A DNA stretch of 64,000 bases from Mesostigma viride (Eukaryota > Streptophyta > Mesostigmatophyceae > Mesostigmatales > Mesostigmataceae): positions 2,196,142 through 2,260,141 of the forward strand of contig RPFO01000310.1 of NCBI GenBank assembly GCA_009746045.1, read 5' to 3'. Shown one piece after another: positions 41,866 to 52,536 of the stretch. The stretch's first letter is position 1; the number at the start of each line of letters is the position of its first letter. The notes beneath the pieces are model-generated. The model was not told the DNA's origin, made no database searches, and worked only from the letters and a program-made list of their open reading frames with translations. The translations under genes were made by a program, and so were the position numbers.

Positions 41866-42968
41866 TTGCTCGCCTTCATGGCTCCCAGACCAAGGGGTAT
41901 GCAGTGTTTCATGTGGGTGCCAATTAACAAAGTAAAGGAACCTCTTACCCCCCTACTACTAATCACATTAAGTTGATGTACATGCATTACGAGAAGGAGG
42001 GAGGGCGCGCGCTCTGGACTATGTAGCATGCCGGCTGCACTGCCTGACATGGCCGGTGAATACCTCCGCCACAAGCAGAACCCCCAAAAGCCCAAGGTGT
42101 GTACTGGAGGGGCGGGAGACCTGATGATCAACCACAAGATGTGGACGCTCCCAGCGGGCTAGAATAGCTTCTAGTCATGGGTAGTCACTGCCGCCATATG
42201 GCAGCCATGCCTAGAATGTTTGCCTAGCCGTGCCACCATACCTAGTCACGTGCACCGGTAACGCACGGTACACAACCATGGCCATAGCCTTAGCTTATAA
42301 GCTATAGCCCTTGTACAGCCATGCTACGTCCTGGCTATGATCACTGATTAAATGCCCACGCTCCTTGTGATGATATGCTCACATGGGTCTTATCTCACCC
42401 ACAGAACTTGCCGGATCGTCTACCGTGTCCTATTGCTGCCGTGGCATGCCTCCGGTGTAGGAGATCGAAAGGGGGTCTCTGCCCTTTCTTCCTGTTGTGC
42501 ACATACATGGATAAAAAGCACTCCGGTGCTCCGTGACTCCCCAACGCTGGGGAGCACGAGTTTCTGCATGCACTAGCTTCTCTCACTGCCACATGGGCAA
42601 GTGGGCAGGCCACAGAGTGCTCTCTCCGCATCATGGTGCGGGCGCAGCTGTGGGTGCAATACAACAACATCCGCGCAGCAATCATCAATCAATCAAAGGT
42701 TGAAATCATTAACCTAGCTAGCATGATCATTGATGACAGCCCACCAAGCAAAACCACTTCACTTCGTATTTACCCCTCTCTCTTATTTCATTTCTCGGGA
42801 CCTCTGGCATGTTTTGCATACGTTTATATATATTATAAAAATATAATTACTTACAGCAGAGTGAAATCACTCAAACCAAAGCAAACGCCCAGCTATAAAC
42901 CGATAATATACAGAGCCATGTCAAAGCTCTATACTACGAAAAGACCAATGGAAACGCCTAACGGGAGG
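41866..42968. other. Repeat-derived intergenic sequence
   Basis: Blocks here recur inverted elsewhere: 41915-42010 (gtgccaatt ... aaaggaacct, gaaggaggg) matches 46985-47050, and 42520-42660 (ctccgtgactccccaacg, agagtgctctctcc, tgggtgcaatacaac) matches 14325-14355 and 46890-46960. They are pieces of the same LINE-like family. No gene was found. Confidence 0.5.
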
Positions 42969-43008
42969 AACCTAATAGCCCTGCTGCACCGCAAAATCAG
43001 CCCGGGTA

Positions 43009-43445
43009 CGGCGGAGCATGATGTCAGCCATGGCCCGAGTCAGCGCCACCGACAAGCGCGGACGCCAATATGACGTCCAGGTCCGCGCCGACCATGGGGC
43101 CCGCTGGCCCTCCAGGTCCAGCCGGTCCTCCCGGAGCCGGCAACACTCCTTGAAGAAGGCGGAGGTCAGGGGCCCCATGGCCCCAAACTCCTCCAGGACA
43201 AAGGGCACCACACGATGGTGCCCGACGTCGCCGTAGGCCAGGAGCTTGGCCCGCTCCGCCCGGTCCGCCGTGTAACCTGCTGTGAGGGAGGCCCCAGCCA
43301 CGTGGCTAAGAGCCAAGGGCCGCGCCACTGAAACGTCAATAAGCAGATGCCGGCCACCCCCATCAAAGTCCAGCACCACGATGTCAGGCCGGTGGTTGGG
43401 GTAATAGAAGGCAGCGCCATCCGCATCCTCGATCGGACCGGATGT
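43009..43445 (-). mobile_element. LINE C-terminal PD-(D/E)XK-like endonuclease fragment
   Basis: A minus-strand frame (stop near 42972) reads GPIEDADGAAFYYPNHRPDI, then LLIDVSVARPLALSHVAG, then DRAERAKLLAYGDVG and VVPFVLEEFGAMG. The spacing RPD ... D-V ... K ... Y followed by PF-x-x-E-x-x-G is that of the restriction-like or RT-associated nuclease domain at the C-terminus of some non-LTR retrotransposons. It is open for about 150 codons, with no RT attached upstream. Assignment is by motif pattern only. Confidence 0.65.
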
Positions 43446-43783
43446 TCGCGTGGGGGAAAACCGACCGAACCATGGCGAGCACCACCGTCAGGAGGACAGT
43501 GTGCAAATACAAATACCAATTCTGATTCTGTTGGCCCCGTTTATATATTCATCGAGAATGATAGATTACGGAGGTGAGATAGGCATGCAACATAAGGAAA
43601 AACCCGAGAACTGGGAGAATAACCCTGAAGAAATTAATAGTAATCTGACACAGACATCCAAGGATCACGCCAGCGGCACAAGGTACAACTAACTATACAT
43701 CACAAAACTACACGCAGCAACAGCGCTGCCGGCCCACCATGCAGGCCTGGAAGGAATCTAGACCGCATGGGTCCCGTTTATAT

Positions 43784-44020
43784 ATATGCCACCAGATCGA
43801 GTTCTTTACACATGCACACAACAGCTTCTCGTATAACGCCTTCATAATTATCCAGGCTGGGGGCCAGGGCCTGCCGCCTATATAGTGGGATGTTGTCTCC
43901 TTGATATAGTGGGATCCCTGACCGATCGATGCATGCGCGTGTCCTGTACACTACCTTGGCATACCCTGATACCCAAATGTTATTTACTCAAACTGCTGGA
44001 TTTACACTACAAATGCATGG
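43784..44020. repeat. Dispersed repeat, partner at 47866-48060
   Basis: Blocks in the same order in both places: acacaac(agc)ttctcgt, ccagggcctg, gggatccctgaccgat, gtcctgtacactaccttggc and tgctggatttacacta. Probably another segment of a LINE-like element. Confidence 0.65.
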
Positions 44021-44209
44021 TCCCGGATGCTCGGCAGTTGACTTCCCGACTGCCATCGAGGACGACCTGACGACGTACGGATAATAGGCATGGCGTGGGC
44101 GGTGGGCCCACCAGCGGCGGACCGGCGGTGGTCATGGGGTTGCGCCGGTGCAACCCCATGACCACCGCTGCTGGGGGAGCAAGTGGAGTTACTCCGCTCG
44201 ATCTATAGC

Positions 44210-44886
44210 CTCTAAGTATACCCCAGATCGTCAAGCGTGACCTCTTCAAGGTTGCCATTATGACGATCCTGCATGACCTATACGGCGCCAAGACCTGGAC
44301 ACTGACGCAGGAGCTGGAGCAAAGACTCGACGGCAACGTCACCAAGCAAGATGCTGCGTAAGGCCCTTAATAATATACCCTTTGGTTTGCACATTAGTAG
44401 TGATGCATGAGGATTTGTACGCTGACTTGCCCTGCATGTGTTTCCCACATTCTTAGGCACAGGCGCCTGGGCCTAGCTGGGCACCTAGCTGGCCCGCACA
44501 GATCAGGTAGACACATCAGATAGCTAGACTACTGAGCTGGCACCAAGCTCGCCCAGCCTGGACGTTTGTCCTCACTTGGCGTGCCCCATGCAGGCCGCGC
44601 GCGGCACTACAGCTAGGACCGCCACCCGTGGACTTTCCGTGAATAGGCTAGGCATGGACATGTGCTACCCTAGACGAGACAGGCTCACGCCCGGGCAGCC
44701 TCCTGGTTTGTCTACTTGGACTTATGGAGGCAGATCGATGGTTCGCAAGCCTAGATTGCAAGTAGTGATGAAGCCAGAGACCAACCCCAAGTCTGTGGGG
44801 GCTTCGCGTGTGACCGCGTTTGGCATTCAAAGCGATTCGGGGCCGTGGTGCCCACAACCCTCATGTGCCTGCAACTAGGAACTACA
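44210..44886 (+). mobile_element. LINE 3' fragment (copy d)
   Basis: Plus-strand relic of the same polyprotein end as copies a-c (gccaagacctggacactgac ... aggagctggagcaaagactc; ccctttggtttgcacattag) followed by its 3' UTR and a long TTAA tail at 44887-44971. Frames are broken by indels. Confidence 0.78.
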
Positions 44887-44971
44887 CTAATTAATTAATT
44901 AATTAATTAATTAATTAATTAATTAATTAATTAATTAATTAATTAATTAATTAATTAATTAATTAATTAAT
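44887..44971. repeat. (TTAA)n microsatellite, LINE tail
   Basis: About 21 perfect units joining LINE copy d to an inverted LINE terminus (44972-45056) whose sequence is almost identical to 16668-16753. Confidence 0.9.
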
Positions 44972-45056
44972 AGACACGTGACTGCGTCACGTGAGCATAA
45001 GTCCTCAGTGGGAGGGGAACATGGGATGGAATGGATGGTGTAAGCTATCTAGGTCC
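44972..45056 (-). mobile_element. LINE 3' terminal piece with hairpin (copy e)
   Basis: agacacgtgactgcgtcacgtgagc followed by agtcctcagtgggaggggaa and tgtaagctatctaggtcct, nearly identical to 16668-16753. On the minus strand it is a LINE 3' end with terminal hairpin next to the TTAA tail. It stops abruptly at about 45056. Confidence 0.75.
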
Positions 45057-45225
45057 TGAACCAGCCAGAGACGAGCCACGAGCCACGAGCGGACATGGCT
45101 GACGGCGGAGCTCAGAACTTTTGCGTCTGAGCCCCAAATTCAGTCAGGCTACTTGCATCAGATGCGTCTTTTCAAGACGCATCTGCTAGTATAATCGGTT
45201 ACGGCTGTAACGCAGTATTTTGCAA

Positions 45226-46674
45226 ATGCCACCAAAACGCAGCCTTGACAAACATTTTGAGCTGTCGTCGGCATTCCCGTCGACAGCAGCACGTGCGACA
45301 TCAACTCCTGCGGAGGCCAACCTTTTTGCGCTGATCGAAGCTCTCCCCCCCGGTCTGCCTCCCTCGACGCAGTGCTCTACGCCAAATTCGTCGCCCATTC
45401 CCAAGAAAACCCGAACTTCCCATACCAAATGGGACGTCCGCCGCTTCGGCGCCGGCCAGCGGGATTTTTGCATCTTGGAAATCTTTACGCTCACGAAGGA
45501 ACAATGTGACGATGTTATCAAGTTCCTGGCCCGCCATGACGAACTTTTCCTGCCTACCCCTGGCGACAAGGTCACCAAGCCCGCCTGGGAATGGCTGCTT
45601 CAAGAACCGGAGGCGTACTTGAAGGCAGTCATCATGTGCAGCTACCTGCGCTGCGACGCCCACGACATCACCCAGATTGGCTACGCTGGCCTCAGGAGCC
45701 TCCTGCATGAGCGCAGACGGGCAGCCACAGCAGCTGCAGCATCCCCGCAGAGCAGCACCTCCCCCAGCACGGACTCCATCCGAGCTGCAGTGGCGGAGCA
45801 GCTGGCGCCGATGGCTGAGCAGCTCGCCGCCCTGAACGCGCCTGACGGCCCACTCAACACTCTCTCGGCCAAGGTCAACAACATTGAAGCCAGAGTCGCC
45901 CTTAAGCTCCAGCCTCAGTTTACTGCTACGCAAGAGCACATTGCCACCAAAGTTTCCGAGGCCACAGCCACTGTGACCACCCGCCTTAACCAGGTGGAAG
46001 GCCGAGTCGGCCAAGGCACCGTGAAACTTGAGGCAGTTGCTGCCAAGGTAGACGCCCTGGCCACGCAGGTCCCCGAGATCGCCGAGCGAACGGCCACCAT
46101 CGCCGCCCAACCTGCTGGTAGGGCTAGCGATGACCCCTCGACTCGCGCCTCCTGGGCGGACCTGCTCAAGAGCCAGGCATCCTCTACCACGACCGCCATC
46201 ACCACCAAGCTCCAGGAGCTGGAAGACACGCGCCGCGAGGCCGCTGACCGCGACCGTCGCCGCTGCCGGGTCATCCTCAGGCGCTTCGACATGCTGCCGG
46301 AGGAGACCCCAGACTCTCTTCTCGACGAGCTGAAGAAACAGCTCTTGGCGCGCATGCAGCTGCCAGGTGCGATACTGCAGGGCGCCTACCGCCTGCCCCA
46401 TCCACGGGCCAAGGCTGGGCCCCCTCCAGTGGTCCTCACCTTCAGCGACATCACAGCCCGAGTTCGGTTCCTCTCTCGCCGCAAGAAGCTGGTGGACACC
46501 TCCTGGTCGCTTGACGACGACCTGACGCCAGCCCAGCAGCAGCAACGCCGCGATCAGTGGCCCGACTACATCCGCCACAAGACCAACCCCGAGAAGCCCC
46601 AAGTGTACTGGCGGGGCGGGGACCTCTACGTCAACAAGAAACTGTGGAAGCCCCCCCGGGCTTCCCCGGGATAG
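45226..46674 (+). CDS. Non-LTR retrotransposon ORF1-like protein
   Basis: Intact ORF of 482 residues from ATG 45226. The N-terminal region has a Pro-rich leader and then a conserved-looking block (WDVRRFGAGQRDFCILEIFT, WEWLLQEPEAYLKAVIMCSY) that I do not recognise. Residues about 190-320 are Ala-rich with heptad-like periodicity (coiled coil). The last 130 residues resemble the RRM/C-terminal part of LINE-1 ORF1p: RRRCRVILRRFDMLPEE, then VVLTFSDITARVRFLSRRKK, then a DDDLTPAQQQQRRDQWPDYI-like segment. ORF1p binds element RNA. It lies between LINE fragments, but no full RT ORF follows, so the element is incomplete. Confidence 0.65.
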   Translation: MPPKRSLDKHFELSSAFPSTAARATSTPAEANLFALIEALPPGLPPSTQCSTPNSSPIPKKTRTSHTKWDVRRFGAGQRDFCILEIFTLTKEQCDDVIKFLARHDELFLPTPGDKVTKPAWEWLLQEPEAYLKAVIMCSYLRCDAHDITQIGYAGLRSLLHERRRAATAAAASPQSSTSPSTDSIRAAVAEQLAPMAEQLAALNAPDGPLNTLSAKVNNIEARVALKLQPQFTATQEHIATKVSEATATVTTRLNQVEGRVGQGTVKLEAVAAKVDALATQVPEIAERTATIAAQPAGRASDDPSTRASWADLLKSQASSTTTAITTKLQELEDTRREAADRDRRRCRVILRRFDMLPEETPDSLLDELKKQLLARMQLPGAILQGAYRLPHPRAKAGPPPVVLTFSDITARVRFLSRRKKLVDTSWSLDDDLTPAQQQQRRDQWPDYIRHKTNPEKPQVYWRGGDLYVNKKLWKPPRASPG

Positions 46675-47059
46675 AGCACTCCAGCTAGTTGTCTAGATGG
46701 GGGCAATCGATGATGGGATAGCTTAGGCATTACAGCACTTGAAACGATATTAGCGCACAGCGTTATAGTACCTTCAATTAGCTCTGGCACCTTGTGGCCA
46801 TCAGCTTGCGCCTTAATTAGCCGACGTCTTGAGCCCACCTCACATTTGTAGCATAAGCTATGCGTCAGCCTACCTATGGTATTGCACTGGTTGTATTGCA
46901 CCCACAGTGTTGCGCCCCGGCACCATGCCGTGGAGAGAGCGCTCTGTGGCCTGCCCACCTGCGGCAGTGAGAGAAGCTAGGGCGCCCTCCCTCCTTCTCA
47001 CTGTGTATATAGGGTTGAAGGTTCCTTTACTCTGTATTGGCACCCACGTGACGCAGTCA

Positions 47060-47600
47060 CGTGCTTATTAATTAATTAATTAATCTAGGTCCTAGTTACA
47101 GGGGTGTCCACGGGCACCGCGGCCCGAATGCTCACGTGACGCAGTCACGTGTATATTATTAATTAATTAATATATGGTCCCGGATTTGTCCTCACCGGGT
47201 GGCATGCCCCTGGCTGCGCATGCCGGCCAGCCGGGCCGCCCTCCGCGGGGACTTTCCGCGATAGGCTAGGCATGGACATGTGCTGCCCTAGACTGGACGG
47301 GCTCATGCCCGGGGAACCCCTGGTATGTCTGTGATGTGGATCAGGCAGATGACACGTAAAGATAGGTGGCAGACAGTAATGAAGTTCACCGGCACACCGC
47401 ACCCCCAGTCAGTGGGGGCTCCGCATGTGACCAAGTTTGGCAGGCGTAGCGATTTCGGGCCTTGGTGCCCGCAACCCTGTTACTAAGAACTAGATAGCTC
47501 CACTATCCACCCCATCACATCTTCTATTTCCTATAGGGACTTATGCTCACGTGGCACAGTTACGTGTAGTATTGTGAAATTAATGGTTCCGGATTTAGTT
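47060..47600 (+). mobile_element. LINE 3' end fragments with hairpins (copy f)
   Basis: 47180-47560 matches the 3' UTR of the other copies (aggctaggcatggacatgtg, gtgggggctccgcatgtgac). Two hairpins cacgtgacgcagtcacgtg at 47046-47064 and 47133-47151, each next to ttaattaattaat, mark other LINE ends joined in tandem here. Confidence 0.65.
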
Positions 47601-48641
47601 AAAAGTAGACCCATGGACAGGAGACCGCCAGTAAGTCGGGGCAGCGTAAAGAACATGACGACAAATGATTGACAATACACCACGAGAAAACTAGCTAGTT
47701 AGAAGTGTACATAATGGGTGGAGTAGCATCGACTTACCCGCAACATGGTAATGCATGTTTTATTTGATTTACCGTGGGCTCATTAACCAAGTAACGGTCC
47801 AGCCTGAAAACCCATGAAACTCGTATTACTATTTAAACCTCGGTCTGCCATGTTTGGCATGCATTATAATTGCCACCAGAGTTATATACACACAACTTCT
47901 CGTGACGTCTTCATCATCCACCTGGAGGGCCCAGGGCCTGGGATCCCTGACCGATGTAACTGTCCTGTACACTACCTTGGCATGCCCGTGGCATTAATTT
48001 ACACGTAGACTACGGCATACCCATAATTTACACAAATTGCTGGATTTACACTAAGCGCTATCCCGCATGCACGAGGGAGACCACGTACCATTACAAACCG
48101 GGCATGCCACACTACTCACAAAGCTCCCAAGCATCACCAGGCTGGGGATCGAACGCCAAAATATACACAAAGGAAGGCAACTACCCAAAGGGACGCTAGT
48201 TGTAGTTAGCTTAGATAGCTACTAGTCGATGCTATAAACAAAGAATGCCACGACAACACCCCGCCTGATCATCCCTAACGGGATTCGCAGGCACACCAAT
48301 ATGCCACGACAACAACATTTCTGGGATATGCATGTATAAGAGTGTGCTATTCTACAGCTCTGGGACTTGGGAAGTGCCGTGGCAGAACCTTCTGAGGCGG
48401 CCCGTGTGCAGCTTCACTGTCCATACCAGGGCTAGGAGGCAGCAAAAATTTTGCTTCCTCATGCCTGGTGCTAGCAGCAGCAGCCGCAAGGCTGGGGGGG
48501 GGGGGGGTCGGATAGGGCCATGTGCAGGGTCAAGGACAAGCCGCACGTCCACCTTGACGACATCTGCATCCTCGACACTGGAATGCGGTTCGCCTTGCAT
48601 AGCTCTAGATAGCAACGTCGCCATCAATGGGAGCTCTGAGC
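47601..48641. other. Intergenic between LINE zone and F-box/LRR gene
   Basis: Contains the dispersed repeat at 47866-48060, a direct repeat with core atgccacgacaacaac (48246, 48301) and a G13 run near 48496. No gene found. The 3' UTR of the F-box/LRR gene should lie at its right end. Confidence 0.45.
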
Positions 48642-50003
48642 TCACACCCCGCCACCCTCGACCACGCACGGAGTGCCTTTAAAGAGCCCCCGGCACCTCT
48701 CGCTCACGCCCGGGCAACCGTACACATCGATCATGCGCAGGCCTGGGCGGGGCTCCCGTGCAAACACCGTGATGCTTTCATCGGTCACGCCAGGGCACCG
48801 CACCGCCTTGAGGACCTCCAGTCCGGGGCAATTCCTCGCGATGACCGTAATGCTGGCGTCGGTGACCCCGCCGCAGGCCGTGACGTCCAGCAGTGCCAAG
48901 CAGGGGCAACCCTGGCCGACCGCCCCGATGCCGCCATCTGTCACGCCGACACACGCCGCCACCCCTAGCACCTGCAGCCGCGGGCAGTTTGCGGCCACGA
49001 CGGTCACGCTTTCATCCGTGACGCCCCCGCAGCCATTCACGATCAGCTTCTCCAGGCCCCGACATCTGGTGCCGAGCGCCCTTACGGTGCCATCTGTCAC
49101 GCCGGGGCACCGGCATGTCTTGAACTCCCTCAGCTGGGCACAGTTCCTCGCCAGCGTCTCCAAACTTGCGTCCGACACCTTGTCACACCCATCCAGGACG
49201 AGCGCCATGAGATGGCCGCACCCGGCCGCCACCGCCGCCATGCCTGCATCCGTCACTCTCCTGCAATACGCGATGTTCAAGTGCCGTAACTGCAGGCAGC
49301 ATTCCCCGACCGCCCGCATGCCCTCATCGTCCACCAGGCAGTCGACGATATCCAGAAACTTGAGCTGGCGGCACCCACGCGCGAGCGCCCCTACGCCTTT
49401 CCCCCCGACCCCCGCGGCCCCCCTCGCAAAATTCCACGCGTGAAGCGCTAGGTGCTCCAGGCGCCCCGCGCGCTCCCCCAGGGACTCCAAGCCGGCATCC
49501 GTCACGTTCACGTTTGGCATCTCCAGAAACCTCAGCTCGGCGCACTGTGTCGCCAGCGCCGCAAGCCCCTTGTCCCCCGCGAGGGGCTCTTGCCCCGGCA
49601 GCACCACCGCCGACGCGTAAATGCCCAAGTGGACGTATCGTAGCCCTGGGCAGCGTTCGGCGAGGCGGGTTACACTGGCATCCGTGAGGACCACATTGGG
49701 GTGGTGCTGGCGGAATCGGCCGGGGCGAGCCCCCTCCCTGCCAGGGCCCCGCGTCTCCGCGGTGACCTTGACGAGATTCGGGCACTTGCCTGCCAGCCAG
49801 ATGAGTGCCGCCGCGCCCGAGACAGCCCCAAGCTCTGAGAGGTCTTCCGCGTATAACTCCGCCATCTGGCTCAGCGACCCGTCCACTGCGTCGCGCAGCG
49901 CGTGCGACACCTGGCGCAGCCGCACGCGGGGCACCAAGGGGACCCTGTCGGCAAGCTCCGCGCCCAGCCCAGGGATGCCCGCCACGCTGCCCAGCGTTGC
50001 CAT
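48642..50003 (-). CDS. F-box / cysteine-type leucine-rich repeat protein
   Basis: Single-exon frame of 453 residues from ATG 50003. Residues about 10-45 (ELADRVPLVPRVRLRQVSHALRDAV) look like a degenerate F-box, which would bind Skp1 in an SCF ubiquitin ligase. Residues about 110-445 are about 12 LRR_CC/AMN1-type repeats of 25-26 residues with the pattern C-x-x-L-x-x-L-x-x-x-x-C-x-x-V-T-D-x-x-(L/I)-x-x-(L/V)-(A/G); examples are CLQLRHLNIAYCRRVTDAGM and CPCLALLDVTACGGVTDASI. The repeats would bind the substrate. The frame stays open upstream of ATG 50003 without another ATG, and a ccgccag just before the ATG could be an acceptor, so a 5' exon cannot be excluded. Confidence 0.85.
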   Translation of the reverse strand: MATLGSVAGIPGLGAELADRVPLVPRVRLRQVSHALRDAVDGSLSQMAELYAEDLSELGAVSGAAALIWLAGKCPNLVKVTAETRGPGREGARPGRFRQHHPNVVLTDASVTRLAERCPGLRYVHLGIYASAVVLPGQEPLAGDKGLAALATQCAELRFLEMPNVNVTDAGLESLGERAGRLEHLALHAWNFARGAAGVGGKGVGALARGCRQLKFLDIVDCLVDDEGMRAVGECCLQLRHLNIAYCRRVTDAGMAAVAAGCGHLMALVLDGCDKVSDASLETLARNCAQLREFKTCRCPGVTDGTVRALGTRCRGLEKLIVNGCGGVTDESVTVVAANCPRLQVLGVAACVGVTDGGIGAVGQGCPCLALLDVTACGGVTDASITVIARNCPGLEVLKAVRCPGVTDESITVFAREPRPGLRMIDVYGCPGVSERCRGLFKGTPCVVEGGGV

Positions 50004-50964
50004 CTGGCGGCGGAAGATGGGGAGCCCCTGCGGGAGGTGGTCGGCCAGGGGGGCGCCAGGGACCTTGGAGGCCTGCCCGTGTCCGTGTGCGGTGGTCGGG
50101 TACGGGATGAAAAGAGCAGCGGAAAAAGAGTTGTATTGGTTTGGTAGATCTGGGGCATGAATTTACGAGTTGCGATCGGGTTGCTGGTTGGTACAAACAG
50201 GTGCAGGATGGTTGGATGAACACGACTTGCAGTACGTCTTCAGTGCCTGTGATGCCCATTGGAGGCTTGGGAATGGAGCGGTGAGGCGAGCAGTGTGGGC
50301 TGTGCCATGGAAATATGGCTCAGCCATTCAGCTGGTGTGGAAAGGTAGCAGGTGATGGATATCGGGAAAGGGGGTTGAAACTAGAAGGCGGCACCAGGGG
50401 TGGGGGTTCGGTGGACAAGAAAGGGTTTGTAAGGAAATGAACAAAAAGGGGGGTGGGGGGGGAAAGGGGGGGAGGGGAGAGAGATGGTGACCTTGAAGAT
50501 GACGTAGGGTAGTCCAAATGTGTTGACAAGAGAAATTTCTCAGCGGGGTCATGAAGACAAAAGGGTTCTTGAATCGCTGCTCGCACATATAACGTCAACA
50601 GGACTGAAGAATGATCTGCATCAACATCAATTGTGAAAAAAGGAGCTTTTCAGATTTCTGCCAGTCAATCTAGGTTAGATTGGTGGAAATCCAGCTATGC
50701 ATGTCTAGGCGTGACTTGCTAGTAGCTCTTGGCCAGTGAAAATGGGATACGGGTGTACACTTGGGAAACTCCAAACTAGGCAATTTGAGCATGACTCGTA
50801 ATAGGAGGCAATCAAGCAAAACAAGGAAATTGAACCCCGACAATTCGCTAGGCTGGCATGCACATGCGCGCGATCAATTAATTCAGCTTGCAGCCGGTTA
50901 TAATTCGGCCATTATGCCATGCCGACTGAGTGGCAACCAAACGCCGAAGGGGGGACGGGCTTAC
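50004..50964. other. Region between F-box/LRR gene and hypothetical exon
   Basis: Probably 5' region of the F-box/LRR gene and/or introns of the minus-strand gene starting at 51333. A minus-strand stretch 50608-50490 has acceptor- and donor-like borders (gatgcag/atcatt and cttcaag/gtcacc) and an open frame, but its phase does not fit the upstream exon. Polypyrimidine (minus) at 50440-50480. Confidence 0.4.
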
Positions 50965-51333
50965 CGTTAGAGGAAAGATTCGAACGCCGTCAAAGAATTC
51001 GTCATGGCCCGTCACTGCAAGAGGCCCAGACTCGCGGCGCACGGTGTACCGGCCAGTGGGGATAAGGAATCCTACTTCATTCGCGGGCCCGTCCACCATC
51101 GGGTATATGAACTCGTCCTGAGCAGCTGTTGGGCCCTGTAATGCCAGCTCCTTGCCGTCTTCTTCCGAGATCCAGAACCAACGACGGAGGGTTTTTGTGG
51201 GAACAAATATCGGCCCGGCTGGGCCCGGGTAAGGCCGGGGTATAGTCACCTCAAATATAGGCGGCTCACCCAATGCGACAACCGTCGGAGCCGGAGACAT
51301 ATAGGCGCCCCCATGCGTCGTATTGCCGTCCAT
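50965..51333 (-). CDS. First exon of an unidentified gene
   Basis: A 123-codon frame starts at ATG 51333 and ends at a good donor ctaacg/gtaagc (50965/50964). The peptide begins MDGNTTHGGAYMSPAPTVVA and contains PPIFEVTIPRPYPGPAG, LRRWFWISEEDGKELALQGP and NEVGFLIPTGRYTVRRESG, with alternating hydrophobic and aromatic residues suggestive of a beta-rich domain. I do not recognise the family. Following exons were not found with certainty; joining to the F-box/LRR exon is phase-compatible but unproven. It is divergent from MOR1 with 1.2 kb between the start codons. Confidence 0.45.
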
Positions 51334-52536
51334 GGTGTCGCAATTCACGCTATTCCGAATCCATTAAGATTCCCGATAAAATCACGCAATTAAGGCTTCG
51401 ATATTGACTACAATGCGACCAGCATACACTGGAGACGGTAGGCAACAAGGCTATGCGCTTCATTACAGGAAACAAGATAAGATAATCCATGCGAGATCGC
51501 GAAACGCAAGTAAATGGCTTTTTCGACAAAGTCGCTTGACTCCAGTTCAAATCCACCATCGTGCATTTTGTAATTGCCGCATAAGGTCCACGAAATACCT
51601 TCTGGTATGCAAAATTGCGAGTTCCTTCTGGGTTGCGTCGCCTCCATATTTTTCCGAGGTTGCATCGCCGCCTGGACTGGTTTTCTGGCTGTCTCCAGTC
51701 TGAGGCCGTTCTGGATTACCAAACGGATCGCTAGTAGTGGTCGGTTTTCGCGGGAAGCCGTCGTTCCAAACCATGCCAACTGCCAAGTGCCAACTGCCAA
51801 GAGAAGAGCTACATACGTAAATCATTCGCGCCGCGCCGTACGCGTGGCAGAGTCTGAAGAACATCGGATGCGGTTGGTTTGAGTTGAGTTGTGTTTATTC
51901 CCGCGCCGGTACTGGCTGGTTGTGGCCTTGCGGGAGCCGGGAGGATGTCGAACCCAACAAGAGTCAGCTTCAAGATCGGCTGGTAGATCGGCTTACTAAA
52001 ATATCTCTAGAAAAGTAATAACTACTATTTAATGGTTCAAATCAGTTCAGTTTAGTTCACTGTCCCACTAACGCATGGGTAATCAAGCCCTGATCAAGCA
52101 ACAACAAGCAACGGTTAACGCATGTTGTTGTGTTGCCCACGAGGGGACGGAGTGTCATGCAGCTTGTTACTAGCCACAGTTCCGTACCAACCTAGCGTGC
52201 CGCGTCGGCTCGGTTTCGTGCCCGGCATACGACCAAGTCAGGTGAACGTTTGAATTATGTGCCCGTTTGGCCGGTGCTGACCTCGGACCCAGGCCATCAT
52301 GGCATGGATTGACTCCGGGCATACCTACGCTTGTATTTTACGCTCAACGAAGGCACAACGGCACGGGCACTCGTCGCCAGTCCTGACGTGCTTTTGCATC
52401 CATGGAGGATGGGGAAAGGGATGGCGATGTAGGAAATAGTAAGTAACTTTGCTAATCTCATATAGTGCTGTTGGAATTCGGTTGCTGGTAGTCCTGTTGG
52501 GGAACTCGGCAGCTGCTGCATGATCATCGCGCTGTA
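51334..52536. other. Divergent promoter region between hypothetical gene and MOR1
   Basis: No coding feature. Contains tandem ccaactgccaagtg-like repeats (51775-51800) and short caacaa repeats (52100-52130). Promoters of both flanking genes presumably lie here, but no TATA box or other motif is clear. Confidence 0.4.

Noticed and set aside
45301-46602. 433-codon minus-strand ORF
   Set aside because: Antisense of the ORF1-like gene; GC-rich codon bias keeps it open. The plus frame has the domain match.
49324-50259. 311-codon minus-strand ORF in another frame of the F-box/LRR gene
   Set aside because: Arg/Pro/Gly-rich shadow frame; the LRR periodicity is only in the 48642-50003 frame.
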